Positions 1-11,619 of a stretch of 64,000 bases of DNA are shown here, piece after piece (the first letter of the stretch is position 1; each line of letters opens with the position of its first letter). The notes below the pieces were generated by a model. The model did no database searches, was not told the origin of the DNA, and saw only the letters and a list, made by a program, of their open reading frames with translations. This stretch comes from Marsupella aquatica (Eukaryota > Marchantiophyta): NCBI GenBank assembly GCA_973895155.1, contig OZ316893.1, positions 1,798,001 through 1,862,000 on the forward strand, read 5' to 3'. A program made the position numbers and the translations under genes.

Positions 1-949
1 CACTCATGCTTTTCAGCTTTTGATTCTCATGTGATTCAAGTTCACCGGAAGGTGACCAGTAATAGAAAGGTGGGTTCTTCCGTTTTCAATGTGAGGTCGC
101 GTTCACATGACTGACTTTGGCCTAGGGTGGGAATTATTTCTGCATGTAATTGCTAGAATGTGGAATTTGATGTTTTCGCTAGTTGTTTGGGACCAGGTTG
201 GGTTGTGGGTCCCAAACTGATCTTCACTGTTGTTCCAAAAGCATCTTAAAAGCAAGTGCATGTAGAGATGAGCCTCAATCTTGTACTTTGTCTCATGTGA
301 TGATGAGTTCATTGGACTTGTTTTTTCCTTTTCAGTGTATGTTGCGCTCACATGTGACCCTAGAGAAAGTGAGAATCTGCATTCTCTCTTTTTCTTGCCT
401 CATGTGATTTGAGTGCGCGCTATGGAGAGCAAGAAGAGGAAGGTGAGAAGTGCTTTGGAGAATGGTCTTTTCTTTCATTGCCGATGTGATGTTGCACTCA
501 CATTTGACTTGGGAGAGGGCGGGAATTTCTTCTGCGTTGCCATTTACCACTTGGCAATACAGTTGATCTACTCCATACACAGATTGAGGATCTGGAAATT
601 CACTAATTCTTACAGTGGACACAAGGCTTCCACGACAAACTTCTGCTTTTGTGCATCTTGAATGCAGTTTTCAACCCTGCTCCAGGATTTTCTGATCGTC
701 TCTTGGGATGGGTTTTGAAGACAAGAGGATATTACAAGTTTTTGAATTTTGTTTGGACAATTGTTTCTGTCTATCTTTGTAGTAATGCAACATCCATCCT
801 GCAGAGCACTGTGTACAACTCCATGTGATATTTTAGTTTAGGGTGTCCCTACTACACAATAGACGAGAGCTACCAAAGCAACCATTTGGAACTCCCACTG
901 GCCGCCTCACTCTCCTCAACCTGCTGAGTGGGGGTTAGCCCTGCATCCA
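1..949. other. Gene-poor spacer with weak internal repeats
   Basis: I see no supportable gene here. Three loosely similar blocks near 91-160, 338-400 and 486-560 share a pattern in which a 'gcgttcacatg' or 'gcgctcacatg' type motif is followed by a 'gggaat..ttctgc' type motif. This suggests old duplicated sequence. The short ORFs in all frames lack introns in phase and recognisable motifs. Confidence 0.4.
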
Positions 950-1462
950 GTGTATTTTCTTCCGATGATTCTAACCCAATATTTACCTTTGAAAGGTTTA
1001 CATGTGCGTTGCACCCCTTTTTTAGAAGTCTACCTCACCTCGTCCACATTAGTGTTCCTCTGCAGCAACATGAATTGCAAGCGAGGTGTCCATGTCAAAA
1101 TGGTTGAACTCAATGATGGGCGATACAATCTGAGCTGGCAAGAGCTCAATACACCAGAACATGCCCCTTTCATGAACTGCACCACTTTCTTAGTGGAAAT
1201 CCAAGGAGACTTCCCTGCGGGCTTCCCTGAGTGGTTGACTGTAGTTAAATATTACCATGTTACCCTCAACCATACAGTTCCCTTGTCGGACCTTTGGATC
1301 TGTGCCGCATATATTTATTGCAAGACTTTCAGGCGACAGAAGAGATTCCAAGTGTCTATACACTTGGCTGGTGTTTGTGGATCAACAAATAGAGCCACCT
1401 TACCCCGACCTATCAAGGATGTCATACTTGCAACTTGGCCGGGTGAGGGTGAAGAGGAATAA
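950..1462 (+). pseudogene. Copy 1 of an unrecognised triplicated domain
   Basis: This open frame ends with the most intact of three related blocks. From about position 1070 the translation contains a Tyr-x-x-SW element, a histidine-containing element ending LWICAAY, and the C-terminal string HLAGVCGSTNRATLPRP followed by an acidic tail and a stop. The same elements in the same order occur in the two blocks downstream, so the similarity is not chance. I do not recognise the family. The first 40 or so residues of the frame have no counterpart in the other copies and may not be coding. It could be a decayed gene, an exon of a tandem-repeat gene, or part of an unknown mobile element. Confidence 0.45.
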
Positions 1463-1669
1463 TAGTACAAAGTTGACACTAGACCTTATGTAAGCCATTT
1501 GCACCTGTTCGACACTACATAAGAATGAAGGGTGCATTATTTTTATATTATGATGCTAGTACTATCATGAGGATCCTTGTTGCTTGCACTATGATCTAAT
1601 ATGTCCCATTTTATGGTTTTGTCATCAAATTGAACCATTTCATATCTCATGTAAGTTTTCTCCGCATAT

Positions 1670-2065
1670 ATGGAAGGTAGAGATAGGGAAGTCATCACTT
1701 TACACGAGGGCAAGAATTACACCTATATTGTGTCTTGGATCGAATACCCAATGGACATCAGTCGGCAACATCATTTTTCTATGGCTGCCATTGAATTGGA
1801 TTTTGCTGAGTTTTGCAATGTTGTGCAGGATTGCCATGACCTCCTTAACCCCATTATATGTGTTGAGGAATACATGCACATGAGTGCTTACAGTTGGTGT
1901 GCAAGAGAACCTCACCAGAAAAGGTCATTGGTTCATAGTTATGTGGCTCAAGCTTGTAAATAGGATGCAAGAGGAAGTCTCCCATGCATGTTGGAAGAGG
2001 CTATATGGAACACTTGGCAATCAGAGGAAGAGACATTTTATGGGCTCACCCCTAGATGCTTATAG
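1670..2065 (+). pseudogene. Copy 2 of the triplicated domain, one in-frame stop
   Basis: The translation from the ATG carries the shared elements: YIVSW, then CHDLLNP-type sequence (here DCHDLLNPI), then MSAYSW, then a HSYVAQAC stretch. That stretch aligns with the HLAGVCG part of copy 1. A TAG at 1961-1963 interrupts the frame exactly inside this conserved stretch. Beyond it the same frame continues with MLEEAIWNTW and an acidic tail, matching the end of the other copies, to a second stop at 2063-2065. The continuing similarity after the stop shows that this was once coding. No function is known to me. Confidence 0.5.
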
Positions 2066-2158
2066 GTAGACCTCTTCCCAATGCACAACCTAATAGAGAT
2101 GCACCTGCATTTTCAGTGATACTCATTTGTGGTCCTTGCATGTCTTTTGTTTTATAGA

Positions 2159-2547
2159 ATGGCCAACACTCCTTTGAGGAGCACTGCTACGTTGACGAGT
2201 ACCGACCGTGACCTTGAGACATACCGCTTGACCTGGAGGGATGATTCTGGTTACAAGTCTGAGATCACGAGCTTGCTAGAGGTTGAGTTTGATTAACCTC
2301 TACTATTCAAGGCAATTGCAGAGTGTCACCACTTGTTGAACCCAGTTGTACCAATTGAGGATTTGCAGATGTGTAGTGCTTACAATTCACCAAAACAGTG
2401 AACAAAAAAAAAGATTTCAGGTACACTCATTTGGCTTGGGTGTGTGGGTTTGCTGAAAGAACCCAACTACCTACACCTGTGGAGGAAGCCATCAAGGAGG
2501 CTTGGCACGATGAGGATGAAGAGTTTGTAGGGTTCCATGCAAACTAA
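2159..2547 (+). pseudogene. Copy 3 of the triplicated domain, frameshifted
   Basis: The frame from ATG 2159 has YRLTW, then after an in-frame TAA the string CHHLLNPVVPIEDLQMCSAY, then a TGA. After the run of A residues near 2403-2412 the homology resumes in other frames: KKRFQVHS first, then HLAWVCGFAERTQLPTP and VEEAIKEAW with an acidic tail, ending at TAA 2545-2547. The block is therefore a pseudogene with two stops and at least two frameshifts. It is the closest relative of copy 2 in the CHxLLNP segment. A pyrimidine-rich stretch ending in 'tttatag' directly before the ATG resembles a 3' splice site, so these blocks may once have been exons of one gene. Confidence 0.5.
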
Positions 2548-2577
2548 ATATGGGTCTAAGGTATCATAATGTGACCC

Positions 2578-3061
2578 TCACGGAATTTTTTGACTATCAC
2601 TTTTATACCGGAACTCTATGTCTCTTCGCAAACTGCGAGTAGAATTGGCAAATGGCCTAAACTTTGTGGCGCGACAAACTTCTGCTACGGCTACACTGGA
2701 TGGACACATGTGCTCAGCAGGTGTCTCATCTGCAAATGCCTCTTGCAAGATAGATGCTGCCTCCGCTGCTCGACACCTCCTCAAGCGCTCAATGCGCTCA
2801 TGTGACATGTCAAATAGCCAGTGAATAATTGTGGCATGTGTCGTATCAGGGTCACCACCCAATAACAGCCTCAACTCCTCCCACTCATCCCACTGCTCAA
2901 GTGAAATTTGGATCGGAGGCTTGGCTCTGGTATCCTCTTCTTGTAATCTATGACATCACTCAGACACTTTGGTCTTGCAGAACCACTATCCAAGGAGGAC
3001 GGTTATGACGGGCAACAAGAAGGCCAGGTGGCTCATCCCCATGCTCACCCGTTGTACTCAT
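2578..3061 (-). pseudogene. Broken ORF of unknown family, convergent with the domain array
   Basis: On the minus strand a 98-residue frame can be extended upstream through the segment ISLEQWDEWEELRLLLGG. It can be extended further by a frameshift into KCLSDVIDYKKRIPEP, and further still into a short frame starting at 3061. The composition (charged, Arg- and Glu-rich helices such as MSHERIERLRRCRAAEAASI) looks like protein rather than random sequence. The frame changes near 2910 and near 2960 indicate decay. I do not recognise the family. Its tail-to-tail position next to the three-copy array may mean that both belonged to one former mobile element. Confidence 0.3.
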
Positions 3062-5522
3062 GGTCTAACTACCTAAAAAGAAACAAAAAGTAAACTGAAG
3101 ACCAATGCCAAGCCCCTCCGGACACTAAAGAAACAATACGCGTAAAAAAGTCAAAAAATGGTCCCAAATCAATCCTTTGTGGAAGCAAGTAGTTTGCACA
3201 TTGAAGCTAATGATCTTGGAACTGCTCATTTTTGGGCTTTTTATCCCCTCTACCATAAGGCCCTCTAACCTCCCATTGGGGCAGCTCTCAATGATTCATT
3301 ATTCACGACCAAACTATGGTGTCTAAAGGGTATTTTTCCATCGTAGGGATGGATGATCAGAGGGCCCAAAAAAGGTACCATGGCCAGTTGTGGTCAATAA
3401 GTAACGGATTACTGGAGGGCTCCAATTGGGTATCATGGCAAGTGGTGGTCATATAATAAATCACGACCATGTTATGGAATGGAGCTTCCCCCCAGAAAAG
3501 AGTCAAAGTCAAGCCTTGAACTTATGACCTCTCCTTCCCAGCCAGGAATGCAAACCAATGACACAACTGGTCCATTTACCCTACCTTAGAAGCCATAGTA
3601 TACTTATACAGGAGTTCAAAGTGGGTCCTCATCGATTCCTGCCCGGAACGCTGCCAAAGTATTTCAAAATAAAAAAAAATCCTCGGGCCAATCAGATTCC
3701 AGGGAAATTAAATTGGAAATTTTGGGACCAATCAGGGACCAAAAACTTCCAGGATTTTTCCCAACCGTATATCTCTTTGAGATCTTTCTACTGATACCAA
3801 GATCTCATCAAACTGAGGGAAAATGGAATCAGGGCGATCAGAAATCTGGTGGCCCGAAAGAGGCACCCCACCCGAAACAGGCTGCGAATTGTAAATTACA
3901 TCATTGAATGCTGGTTCCGGGTAACCCGGAGTGCATTTGTACCCGTATCTGTAGTTTAAAGCCTCGCATTAGGCAGACATTGTGGGGGACCCGAGGGCAA
4001 AGGCTGGAAACTTTCCGGCACTTGCAGGTTTCCTCAACTCCACAGATGGCACTACATTATTAACTGAGAATTTTATGGAGGAACCTCCTCATCAGGCCGC
4101 GCTTATGGCATACAAAGTGCATAACCAAGGACAAGGGCCTTGTCCTTTAAAATGACAAAGAAAACAAGAAAAATAGTGACAAGAAAAGTACCTACCTCAT
4201 ACCTAGTAGGACAAGAGAATCTAGATGGCTGCAATTTAGGAAGTGCAAAGGGAAGATTTTTTGAGGACCTCAAACACTCAAGATTTCCCTTAGGGTCTCT
4301 GCAAACATTTATTTGTCTTTGTGACCTTCCTATGTAGCTGCCAACAGTTGGCAATGCCCTCTCCTCTCTTGATCTGTCCTGTGGGGACTGGTCCGTCCCA
4401 TATCTGACCCATCAAAGTGGGACCTTCTGTCCCAAGCTCAAACCAAGGTACAATATTCTGGGGCAAGGGTTGTTGATTTGGGGGAGTCTAGAAAACTTGC
4501 TCTTTGTGACCTTCCTAGCCACTTAAAGTGGGCCCTGCCCGTCCTGGCTGGTCCATCCTGTACCTAACCCATCGAAGTGGGCCCATCTGTCCAAAGTCCA
4601 ACCAAGATACACTACTCTTTGGAGGGCCAAGGAGTTAATTATAGGGTCTCTCAACAATTTTCTCTTTGTGACCTTGCTAAGGAGCTGCCAACAGTGGGTC
4701 TCAGATCATAACTTTTTCATAAGAATATGTAAAGGTTTTTTTGGTTCTTGGTTTTTTCCTTCACCAGCCTCTACAGTGAATAATGTTAATGGCATACTAC
4801 CATTCCTTATGGAAATGTTAATGACATACTACCAGTCCTTATGGCAAAGCGTTATGGATGTGTTTTAACCCCAGGGGGTTGAGGCCCGTCAAATAGTCAG
4901 CTTTGAGGCGCCCTATTGTATATAGCAGCAATGCCCTATGCCCTTGTTAGAGAGGGTTGTGGGCCATTAAACCCCAAAAAACCAGGGCTAAAGTTTTGAG
5001 GGGCTATTGCCCATAATGCCCTTGTGATGACAGGAAGGTGAAGCAAGTCACTAAAGATGGGTTCGTGTCCATTGGACTTCCATCCCCAACCTACAGGTGA
5101 ATGGCAGCCCTCTGCATACTGCCCTAACCACTTTCAGCCAAAACGGACACCAAGAGGAGCATGCAACATTCATCTCTTCGATATTGGTGTTGCTCTGTGG
5201 CAAGACACATCTGATCTTGAAAAAGAGGGACCTAAATTTTGCAGGTACATTAAGGATGGCTTAAAACCACATTCACAAGCATGTCCTGCTCTTAAACCTC
5301 CACTGTCCATATAAAAGGAGAAGTGTCCAATAATTCTCACTTTTTCACATTTCTCTCCTCTACTCGGGTGAGACTTTGCTCCATAATTTCAGGAAAAAAG
5401 TTCTAAAAATGACTAAACCTGGTGGATCCAGGGTTTGTCATGGACAGTGGCGGAGAATGGCCAGGCCCAAAAAGAATTTCTTCGCAATAACCTGGTTTAC
5501 ATCATATTTCCTGAAAAACTTG
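3062..5522. other. Spacer without supportable genes
   Basis: No exon with recognisable protein similarity is visible. The blocks around 4370-4480 and 4490-4640 are diverged direct duplicates: both contain 'accttcctag/atg..', 'tcctg..cctaacccatc(a/g)aagtgggcc', 'ccaa(g/a)..tacactactct' type strings. The stretch at 5398-5480 contains 'cctggtggatc' and 'ggacagtggcgga', a motif pair seen again near 29300, and its second half again at 63790. It is therefore probably a remnant of a dispersed repeat. Confidence 0.4.
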
Positions 5523-8500
5523 CTAAATCAAGCATTCACTAGACATGGATGTCATACAACGGAGCCTCTCTTCTCGTAGCCGCTCCATTTCTCGAACTTT
5601 CTGCCATCGCCGCAAACTCAAAGTGCTTTCTCCGTGACTCAAAGAGAGTAGTCTTGCCAGACTCAGCCACCTGCAAAATCATCTTGCCCATCCCAGAATT
5701 TTTAGAGGAGAATTAAAAGCAAGAGAAGTTTTCGAATAGGATCAGTTTCAAAACCAACACGCCAAGATACTAAGGACTTTTTTCTTTCACCAACATTTCA
5801 ATACAAAGAAAAAAACACCTGTGAAACACTTCTGGAGTCAGAGACGGATCCTTTTGGCGTGCCTCAACAATTTCGTCTTCAACCAACTGCAAAGCAAAAC
5901 ACAACGAGAATTTATAATTAAGTAGTCAACCACAACAGAATCTTTCTGACAAAACGGAAAAGGAACTCTCCGACTGATAATATTCATTCATTTGGGGAAC
6001 TGGTTTCCAGTACGTGGCATTCCCCTTGTTCTAATAAGCTCGAGAATCTGAAGGAAAAGGAAATTCCTACCTTTTGCATTGAAGCGTCCAGTGAATAATC
6101 CTTATTTCTTACGGAACTCAAAAACAGTCTCCATCTTGCAACCTCTGAATCCTCCACCAAAAATGAGTAGTGGTTGGCTTTAGCACGGATGGGAGCAACG
6201 ATATCAGCTGGTAGGAGTCTGGACTTTGCGTTAGATATAATGAGAACAGGAATGTCCGTAGGCATGTCCAATTTGTAATACTGAAAATCATACTCAACCT
6301 GTCACAGGAACGACCACTGTTGTCAGTTACTTTTATTGCTGACCACACTCTCGCTTCTGCGGATCTGCCGATTGACATCCTAATTACATGGTTTCAAAAT
6401 CAAAATGCTAGATTGTCAGAAAAATACAGCAACCCTTGGAATAAAAAGTGAGCTAACCTTTTGCCACTCCATCAAGTACTTTAAACTTTGAATGTTTTGA
6501 ATTCCAACAGAAGTGAGCTGTCCAGTAGTCATAGCCGTCTCATCGAGAGTTAGGTAAGTACCCTCTGCCAGCTGCAAGGATCCAGTTACCAACCTGCATT
6601 ACCACAGACTCATCTCAGAAACCAGGTCACCTCAACTACAAAACATACAGAGGGCAATGCCTCATTAGTAACTTACGGGGAAGGCTCATTTCCAATAACA
6701 CCTGAAAGGCAACGTACAGAGGTAACCGACGCATTCTGAAATTGTACGTCACAATGCTTGTCTTGTTTTGAGATATTTGATCAAGCATCTGCACTACGTT
6801 ACAAAACCACCACCTTTCGGAGTATGAAAGTACTTCCGAATTTTTTTAGTTGAAGTCCTATTTTCATCAGATTGCACGGAAAAGGTGGCAGACGTGACCT
6901 GTTTTTGACGTAGTCTTTTCGAGGAGCTATCAAGCTCTTATTCAAGTTATGGAGAGAAAGAGGCATCAAGTGGGAGCACGGAAGTAGAGATTGAACTGCC
7001 TCTGCTATCGCACTGCCCAACGGGACAGATGACTCGGGAGGTTTTGTGAATCCTGTGACAATGTTCAGAGACATCTTTCCTAGCGCCAACGTATCTAACC
7101 GATGATGCACCTGCAGCAGAATCATCCGATCAATTTATGCGACCGTCATCATTTAATCACATGACATGGACACAGATCAATCGAAAATTCAAGTACCTGA
7201 GATAGCAGGTGCAGGAGTAGATACTCTGCAGTGAGGTGGTCTCCACCCAAAACGTTCGTCAAACCATTGAGGATGGAATCTCTCATTTGGCTTGATCTTT
7301 CTGGTCCTTCCTATTCAAATACAAAGACGAACGGATTACTATCCAACCATGTTTCGAAAATATGACATTATATCCGCCAGCTTCACATTTCTTGACTGCT
7401 ATATGTTTTCCACAATAGAGACACAGACGCAACTTTTAGGTCGCATTGAAAGCACTTGAAAGTAAAGTGCACCCTGCTACCCTAGGAGGAAAACAGTCAT
7501 ATTCACATCAATGGGTCCGATAGGACTATAATGATAACCAAATTCCGAAATGCTCGACACTCAGAAAATAAATAAAGCACATCGAAACAACCAAAAGGCA
7601 TCAAATAAAGAAAGGCATCAAATAAAAAATGAGACTTTACAACGGAGAAGCTCAAATGAAAATGATTTATTCCAAATCCTTAAACGAAAGACTTCCAGGA
7701 TACAGCACAGAGTTACGCAAGATGATGAGAACCAAGCAGGGCCAAATATCTACCCACCATTAGACTAGTGTCCATCTCATCTGTTCTCGGAAACGCCTCG
7801 TGTATCTTGTGGGAGGAGATTTTCCTGTACGTTATAGAATGCAGTCGAGGCACCTGCCAACCAATAAATTTCACCATTCAAACTTCTCCATATTATTTTG
7901 CCGACGACCGAGAGACTAGCAGTATTGGAATATGGCTTTCAACAGCTCTTTTAAAGACTAGTTTGTCACTGGTTACATACCCGACTTGCGGGAAGCTTGG
8001 AACATACGTCCTCGTCCATGAATGGGTTGAAATGCGAGTCTTCGGCTGAAGAGCGACAGAAGCTACTGGCCGACAGCTCTGGGTCAAAGGCCAGGACTCC
8101 TGTGAACTCAATAACGTCATTCAGCTTAATATCTGCGTCGGCACCATCATAGACCTGCAAATCACCTTCTGAGATCAGGAGGCTGTTGCAGGTCAAACAA
8201 ATTGATCAATAGCTCATGGTACTCTGCGTTTATTCCAGACTTCCAAGTGTAACTGCAGCAACTCTTCTACGAGAGAAATTGCAAAAGTCGTTCTATAGAA
8301 TGGAGACATTAGGACACCTCGTATAGAATGAGACGTAAGGTCTCTCCTTGTGTTATAGATGACGACGCAATGTCTAGCTGTAATTATGGAACTCATTGAG
8401 CAAATTCGCAGGCAACACCCACGAGGATGGCAGAGAAGAACAGACCTTGACAATACAGGGTACTAGTGTGGACTTTCCAAGTGGCATGTTCAATTCCAAG

Positions 8501-10917
8501 TTCTGACAGTCATTTTCCACTGGATTGATGCTTGCTTTTTCTTCTTTCTGCACAAACGATTTTCAGTCTGAAGCCCCAGTTCGGAATCAATTGTTTTTCC
8601 AATTGAAACCTTAACGACTGCTTCGAGTCTAAAGGCAATTCCAGCAAACGAATGAATGAATTCAATATCCATTGAGGCCGAATTGGACCATGGGATCGAC
8701 AGTGTAAAGTGAAATTAGAATCGAATACGGAATCTCAAAGTAGGAAACGTACCAGTCGTTTAGGATCCACTGACGCCTCATTCGGTTGAAAGTCCATCTC
8801 AACAACCTGAGACACACGATAACACCTGTGAGAGGACAGAACAAGTGGAAAATTCTAGGAAGGGAGTTCGATGTTCGCGAGGATACTATCCGATAAAAAC
8901 TAACCGTGACGGAATCTAATATGGAGGAAGTTAAGCGGCAAATGGTTTCAGACAAAGTTCCCCCAGCAGCGATATTGTCGAGCTGCGATTGAGAAATTTT
9001 AGCTCGGCTAACAAGAAATGTTTCAGCATACGTTATTGTCGTCACTTTCACGGGGCCTCTTTTCAGAATGATTAGTGATCGGAGCAACAGCACCGTTGTG
9101 GCATCCAGCCAGTCGCAGTGACGAGGAAGTGAAAGCTTTTTTCACCCAGTCGCTCTCTCCTGGAACCTGCAAACCATGACAAGCTAACAGTGAAACCCCA
9201 TTCAGGGAGAAACAGATTTGCGAAGCAGCAGTTCGATTGACGGAAGTTAATGTCTAAGTCTTTAATGGAAGTAGGGCTGCTTTCAATTCATTCACTCTTG
9301 GAAGTAGAGCCCTTGATGAAGTCAACTCTTGGCGAACTGTTCTGCTCGCCAAAATTATTTACGGGAGGTGATCAAGTAAGCAAGGCATGGATTCCCAGGA
9401 GCACACCGGAACACAATAAAGCAGACGCCGATCCCACACTTGAGTTTCAGCATTATCTCTCAGAGGCAAGTCCGAGGCATCAGAAAACTTCGTAGTGCGC
9501 CAAACAGCACCATCCTGTACCGCATGAACCAAAAACTGCGATGTGAGCCCAGGGGGAGGGAGATCCATAGCCGAGGATGTGGTCTGAATCTTTTGGTACT
9601 CAAGCATGGATGTATCGCATTGAACAAAAAGCACCAAGGACAAGAAATTCCTGGTTGGCAACAGAGGCACAGAGAGCAAGCTATAACAACTGGTAAGTAG
9701 AAAACGTTGGACAGAGGACAGGAGCCGAAAAAAATAACATCCCTAGGTAAGCCTACCTTATAGGCACCAAGGTAATATTCCACATCAAACATGTCCTGCA
9801 CCTGCGAAACACGAATTCGAGCAGAATCACAAGAGAATCATCTTATCAATCCATACCAACATAGTGGAATTGGAATGTATTGCAGGTACTTGTAGATCAT
9901 GTCTAGATCAAAGACCTTCACGGCCACACCCCAATTGCCCTCCTGGCGCAATGCTGTTCTTGAACCAAATCGGCCCTCAATCACAACGATTCATTATCGT
10001 CCATCCCATCGTAGGGACACGAATTTTTCAGAGCTACATACCATTCCTCTGAAACGGACGAGAGTGTTGGCAGGAATTGCGCTCAGTGGGACAGAGTTGA
10101 TTTCGGGGACCTGGAGCCAACAATAACAAAACAACACCATCAGCAGCGGAAATGTAATAAACAATACCGGGAGGTCAGTGTAGAGCTACACAACCACTTC
10201 CGCAAAAGCTTTGTATCCACGGATACACAAACGAATACACAATGCGAATTAGACCTCAGAAAGAGTTCAGTACAATAGCTACACAACCAACTCCGCAAAA
10301 GCTTTGTACCCAGGCATTGTGAACGATAAGAAATTGCAAAGCGAACGATAAGAAAATGACTTCGGAACGAATTCAGTTCAGACGCTACACCCCCAATTCC
10401 GCAAAAGCTTCTTAACCATTCACAAACCAAAATGCGAAGTTAAAGATTTGAAAATAGACACAGAAGCGGACAGAGATAACTGCATTGTGACATATATCGT
10501 TTGAAATCGCGAACTAAAGTACTCTGGATTTCTTCTTCCTTATAGTATACAAGCATATCCAACGCTGCTTGGGATTTGGAGATGACAATGCCGCACAGAA
10601 AAAAAACATGCTCTCGTCCTCTACTACGATCGAAGCATCCCCGGCAAAGAAAGACACAAGAAGAGAGTGGCAAAGACCTGTTCGAAGCCTCCCTGCTGAT
10701 GGAGGTAGGTGTCAAAGAGCTCCTTCGCACCCCAATCAGACCGAATTGAAAGCTCAACTGAGCCCTCCGACTGGGAGGCAGCCGCAGATGCCTTTTCGAA
10801 CAGAGTGCGTACTGCCCCTAGAGGATTGTTCAGATAGTCCATTGCAGGATGCTGTGCTGCTGCTGCTGTTGTGGGATCTCCTGCGAGTGTAGTCGGCCGA
10901 GAGACCATGCTCTTCAT
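5523..10917 (-). CDS. ETG1: MCM-binding protein, ETG1/MCMBP family
   Basis: Known role: this family binds the MCM2-7 helicase in the nucleus and helps unload it after replication; Arabidopsis ETG1 is also needed for sister-chromatid cohesion. I reconstructed 15 exons: 10678-10917, 10042-10110, 9757-9801, 9407-9514, 9032-9166, 8753-8806, 8446-8547, 7981-8154, 7758-7853, 7197-7310, 6899-7110, 6458-6593, 6071-6298, 5819-5886, 5523-5670. All borders are GT-AG and all phases join. The product has 617 residues from the ATG at 10842 or 642 from 10917, near the family size. Diagnostic motifs are NPLGAVR at the N-terminus, TQVWDRRLLYCVPVPG, PCIVKVYDG, VPRLHS, YLLLHLLS, LALGKMSLN and LPADIV. The family start lies close before NPLGAVR, so 10842 fits homology best, while 10917 and 10908 are earlier in-frame ATGs. 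The gene looks intact and diverges from the kinase gene to its right. Confidence 0.93.
6677..6701 (-). other. Candidate 25-nt cassette exon inside an ETG1 intron
   Basis: Within the intron between the exons at 6899-7110 and 6458-6593, a 25-nt segment is flanked by 'ttcag' upstream and a strong donor 'gtaagt' downstream. The constitutive join without it gives the conserved NRLVTGSLQL reading. Inclusion would give a TGA five codons later, so it would act as a frame-breaking (poison) cassette. Whether it is ever spliced in cannot be told from DNA. Confidence 0.3.
10185..10437. repeat. Three-copy minisatellite in ETG1 intron 1
   Basis: Units beginning 'gctacac' and containing 'ccgcaaaagctt' start at 10185, 10278 and 10384, so the period is 93 and 106. 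Each of the last two is preceded by a 'ttcagt' motif. The array lies entirely in the first intron of the MCM-binding protein gene and does not touch splice sites. Confidence 0.7.
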
Positions 10918-11009
10918 TTCCAATGCAAGTGCAATAAACAGAGTGAAATCCCTCACAGAGACCGCAAAAAGCACCCAAAAGCTCGAGACACCAAATCGTC
11001 GGAAAAACT

Positions 11010-11018
11010 CCCGCCAAA
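11010..11018 (-). promoter_or_regulatory. E2F-type site upstream of ETG1
   Basis: Read on the gene's strand the sequence is TTTGGCGGG, which fits the E2F consensus TTTSSCGS. It lies 93 bases upstream of the first in-frame ATG (10917). Arabidopsis ETG1 is named as an E2F target gene, so an E2F site here agrees with S-phase control. The site is seen; its use is inferred. Confidence 0.55.
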
Positions 11019-11619
11019 TCTTCAGGAGAAGCTCTGTGCACTTATAGATGCTTGTATCTCTATAAGTGCACACTAGATAATTATGAACCATGGATAACTG
11101 CAACGAGTGGTCGCGTTCGTCCAATTTTTTTCGAGGAGTTTGCACTTTTGTAAAGTGCAAACAGGGCCAGAAAACTGTAGCTGGGTAACGACTGTCTAAC
11201 TGCAAATGATCGATGATTGTGTAGGAACACTTATCGGTAAGCGCACAATTGCATCACTTGCACTTACTGATAATGCATGGCATTTTTCTGTAGACTAAAA
11301 CTTCCACCTATGGGGTAGGGGATCACATTTAGGGCAGGGATGTACAATTTAGGTGTATATATCAGAGTGCCCAAGGGCAAATAAAGCCAACTGGGAGACA
11401 AGATCCCAAAGGCAAAACAACGCAATGAAAGGGAGGAAAAGAGGGAAAAGGGCCCCAAGAAAAAACAAGCCAAGGGGTCCTTAACCCAAAAGCCGACTAA
11501 AATGTAACCTATAAAGGAGTCGTGAAGGCTAACACCCTACTGAGCAGAGAACTGAAAAGCTTGGTAGAGCTCCAAAATAAACTGCAAAGGTGGGTGTCAG
11601 AAGCAAAACCTGACAGGAG

